Positions 63,445 to 64,000 of a stretch of DNA of 64,000 nt are shown one piece after another; within the stretch, counting starts at the first letter, position 1, and every line of letters starts with the position of its first letter. The DNA is from Streptomyces lucensis JCM 4490. GTDB lineage: Bacteria > Actinomycetota > Actinomycetes > Streptomycetales > Streptomycetaceae. The notes beneath the pieces were generated by a model. The model saw only the letters and a list, made by a program, of their open reading frames with translations, was not told the origin of the DNA and made no database searches. Position numbers and translations under genes: made by a program. The stretch is from assembly GCF_014650035.1 (NCBI RefSeq), contig NZ_BMUE01000010.1, forward strand, positions 228,924 through 292,923, given 5' to 3'.

Positions 63445-64000
63445 TTACTTCACCGGTTCGGGTTCGGGTGCGGTCTCGGTCTCGGTCTCGCCGGCCGGGT
63501 CGAGGGGGGTCCTGACGGAGTCCAGCAGGAGCTGGGCGACGTCGACGACCTGGATGGATTCCTTCGCGACGCCGCCCGCGGCGGAGCCGCTTTCAGCCGC
63601 AGCCTTCTTGCCGTTGACCGAGTCGGTCAGCATGACCAGGCAGAACGGGCAGGCGGTGGAGACGATGTCCGGGTTGAGGGAGAGGGCCTCGTCGACGCGC
63701 TCGTTGTTGATGCGCTTGCCGATGCGCTCCTCCATCCACATCCGGGCGCCGCCGGCGCCGCAGCAGAAGCCGCGTTCCTTGTGGCGGTGCATCTCCTCGT
63801 TGCGCAGGCCAGGGACCTTGCCGATGATCTCGCGCGGCGGCGTGTAGATCTTGTTGTGGCGGCCCAGGTAGCAGGGGTCGTGGTAGGTGATGATGCCCTC
63901 GACCGGGGTGACGGGGACGAGCTTGCCCTCGTCGACGAGGTACTGCAGCAGCTGGGTGTGGTGGATGACCTCGTAGTCGCCGCCGAGCTGCGGGTACTCG
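63445..64000 (-). CDS. CCG-domain (heterodisulfide-reductase-like) Fe-S protein, 3' part only
   Basis: The gene enters from the right edge; 184 codons of its C-terminal end are present. Visible are the cysteine-rich blocks YHDPCYLGRHN and GFCCGAGGARMW and the later STACPFCLVML, as in the CCG (DUF224) domains of HdrB/GlpC/LutA-type proteins that bind Fe-S clusters. The partner subunit and the reaction cannot be seen in this window. The Pro/Glu/Thr-rich last 30 residues are variable. A shorter in-frame ATG at 63792 lies inside the domain and is not the start. Confidence 0.85.
   Translation of the reverse strand, partial: EYPQLGGDYEVIHHTQLLQYLVDEGKLVPVTPVEGIITYHDPCYLGRHNKIYTPPREIIGKVPGLRNEEMHRHKERGFCCGAGGARMWMEERIGKRINNERVDEALSLNPDIVSTACPFCLVMLTDSVNGKKAAAESGSAAGGVAKESIQVVDVAQLLLDSVRTPLDPAGETETETAPEPEPVK

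Overview
The window is chromosomal DNA of a Streptomyces. It is very GC-rich with strong third-position GC bias, uses many GTG starts, has many leaderless promoters, and its gene families are typical of the genus. From memory, gene order closely follows the S. coelicolor core region around SCO5996-SCO6045 in reverse (hemE, fadAB-like pair, dxs, xylFGH, rok7B7, ngcEFG, acnA, murA2); I could not check this against a database. I saw no rRNA, tRNA, CRISPR array, intact insertion sequence or prophage. The only mobile-element trace is a lone recombinase N-terminal domain near the right end.

Region by region. 0-5 kb: a RibD-type reductase divergent from zapE, then a small exported protein, a beta-carbonic anhydrase and an overlapping SulP transporter (a bicarbonate module). 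5-10 kb: slipin, PPK2 kinase, deacetylase lipoprotein, zinc-ribbon peptide, two-gene ABC exporter, PTH2-type hydrolase. 10.5-13.7 kb: a DUF692/MNIO enzyme with a C-terminal partner-like domain, followed by DUF4142 and TIGR04222-type membrane proteins; this is the best candidate for an uncharacterised modification system. 14-23 kb: late heme genes (hemQ, hemY, hemE) mixed with an S33 peptidase, a DUF4349 lipoprotein, a CoA-disulfide-reductase-like enzyme and a rhomboid protease. 23-31 kb: DUF3000, an orphan response regulator, an RNase D-like nuclease and a fatty acid beta-oxidation operon. 31-35 kb: a propeller protein, an NYN-like protein preceded by a G-quadruplex-type tandem repeat, a GT39-type membrane protein and an APC permease.

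35-45.5 kb is a sugar-uptake and isoprenoid block: dxs, the xylFGH ABC operon, its ROK regulator, and ngcEFG for chito-oligosaccharides with a DasR-like site over the ngcE promoter. 45.9-53 kb holds two large secreted GH92 alpha-mannosidases, convergent on a shared terminator and both preceded by the palindrome GACAACGTTGTC. 53.3-56 kb encodes a membrane SpoIIE-type phosphatase with a CitA/DcuS-like sensor domain, convergent with acnA (aconitase). 59-61 kb has a DUF4236 peptide and an XRE-MurA fusion whose promoters share the operator ATCTC-N6-GAGATAAC. 61-64 kb has a coupled HEAT-repeat/MerR pair behind a MerR-type promoter, the recombinase fragment, and the 3' part of a CCG-domain Fe-S protein cut by the window edge.
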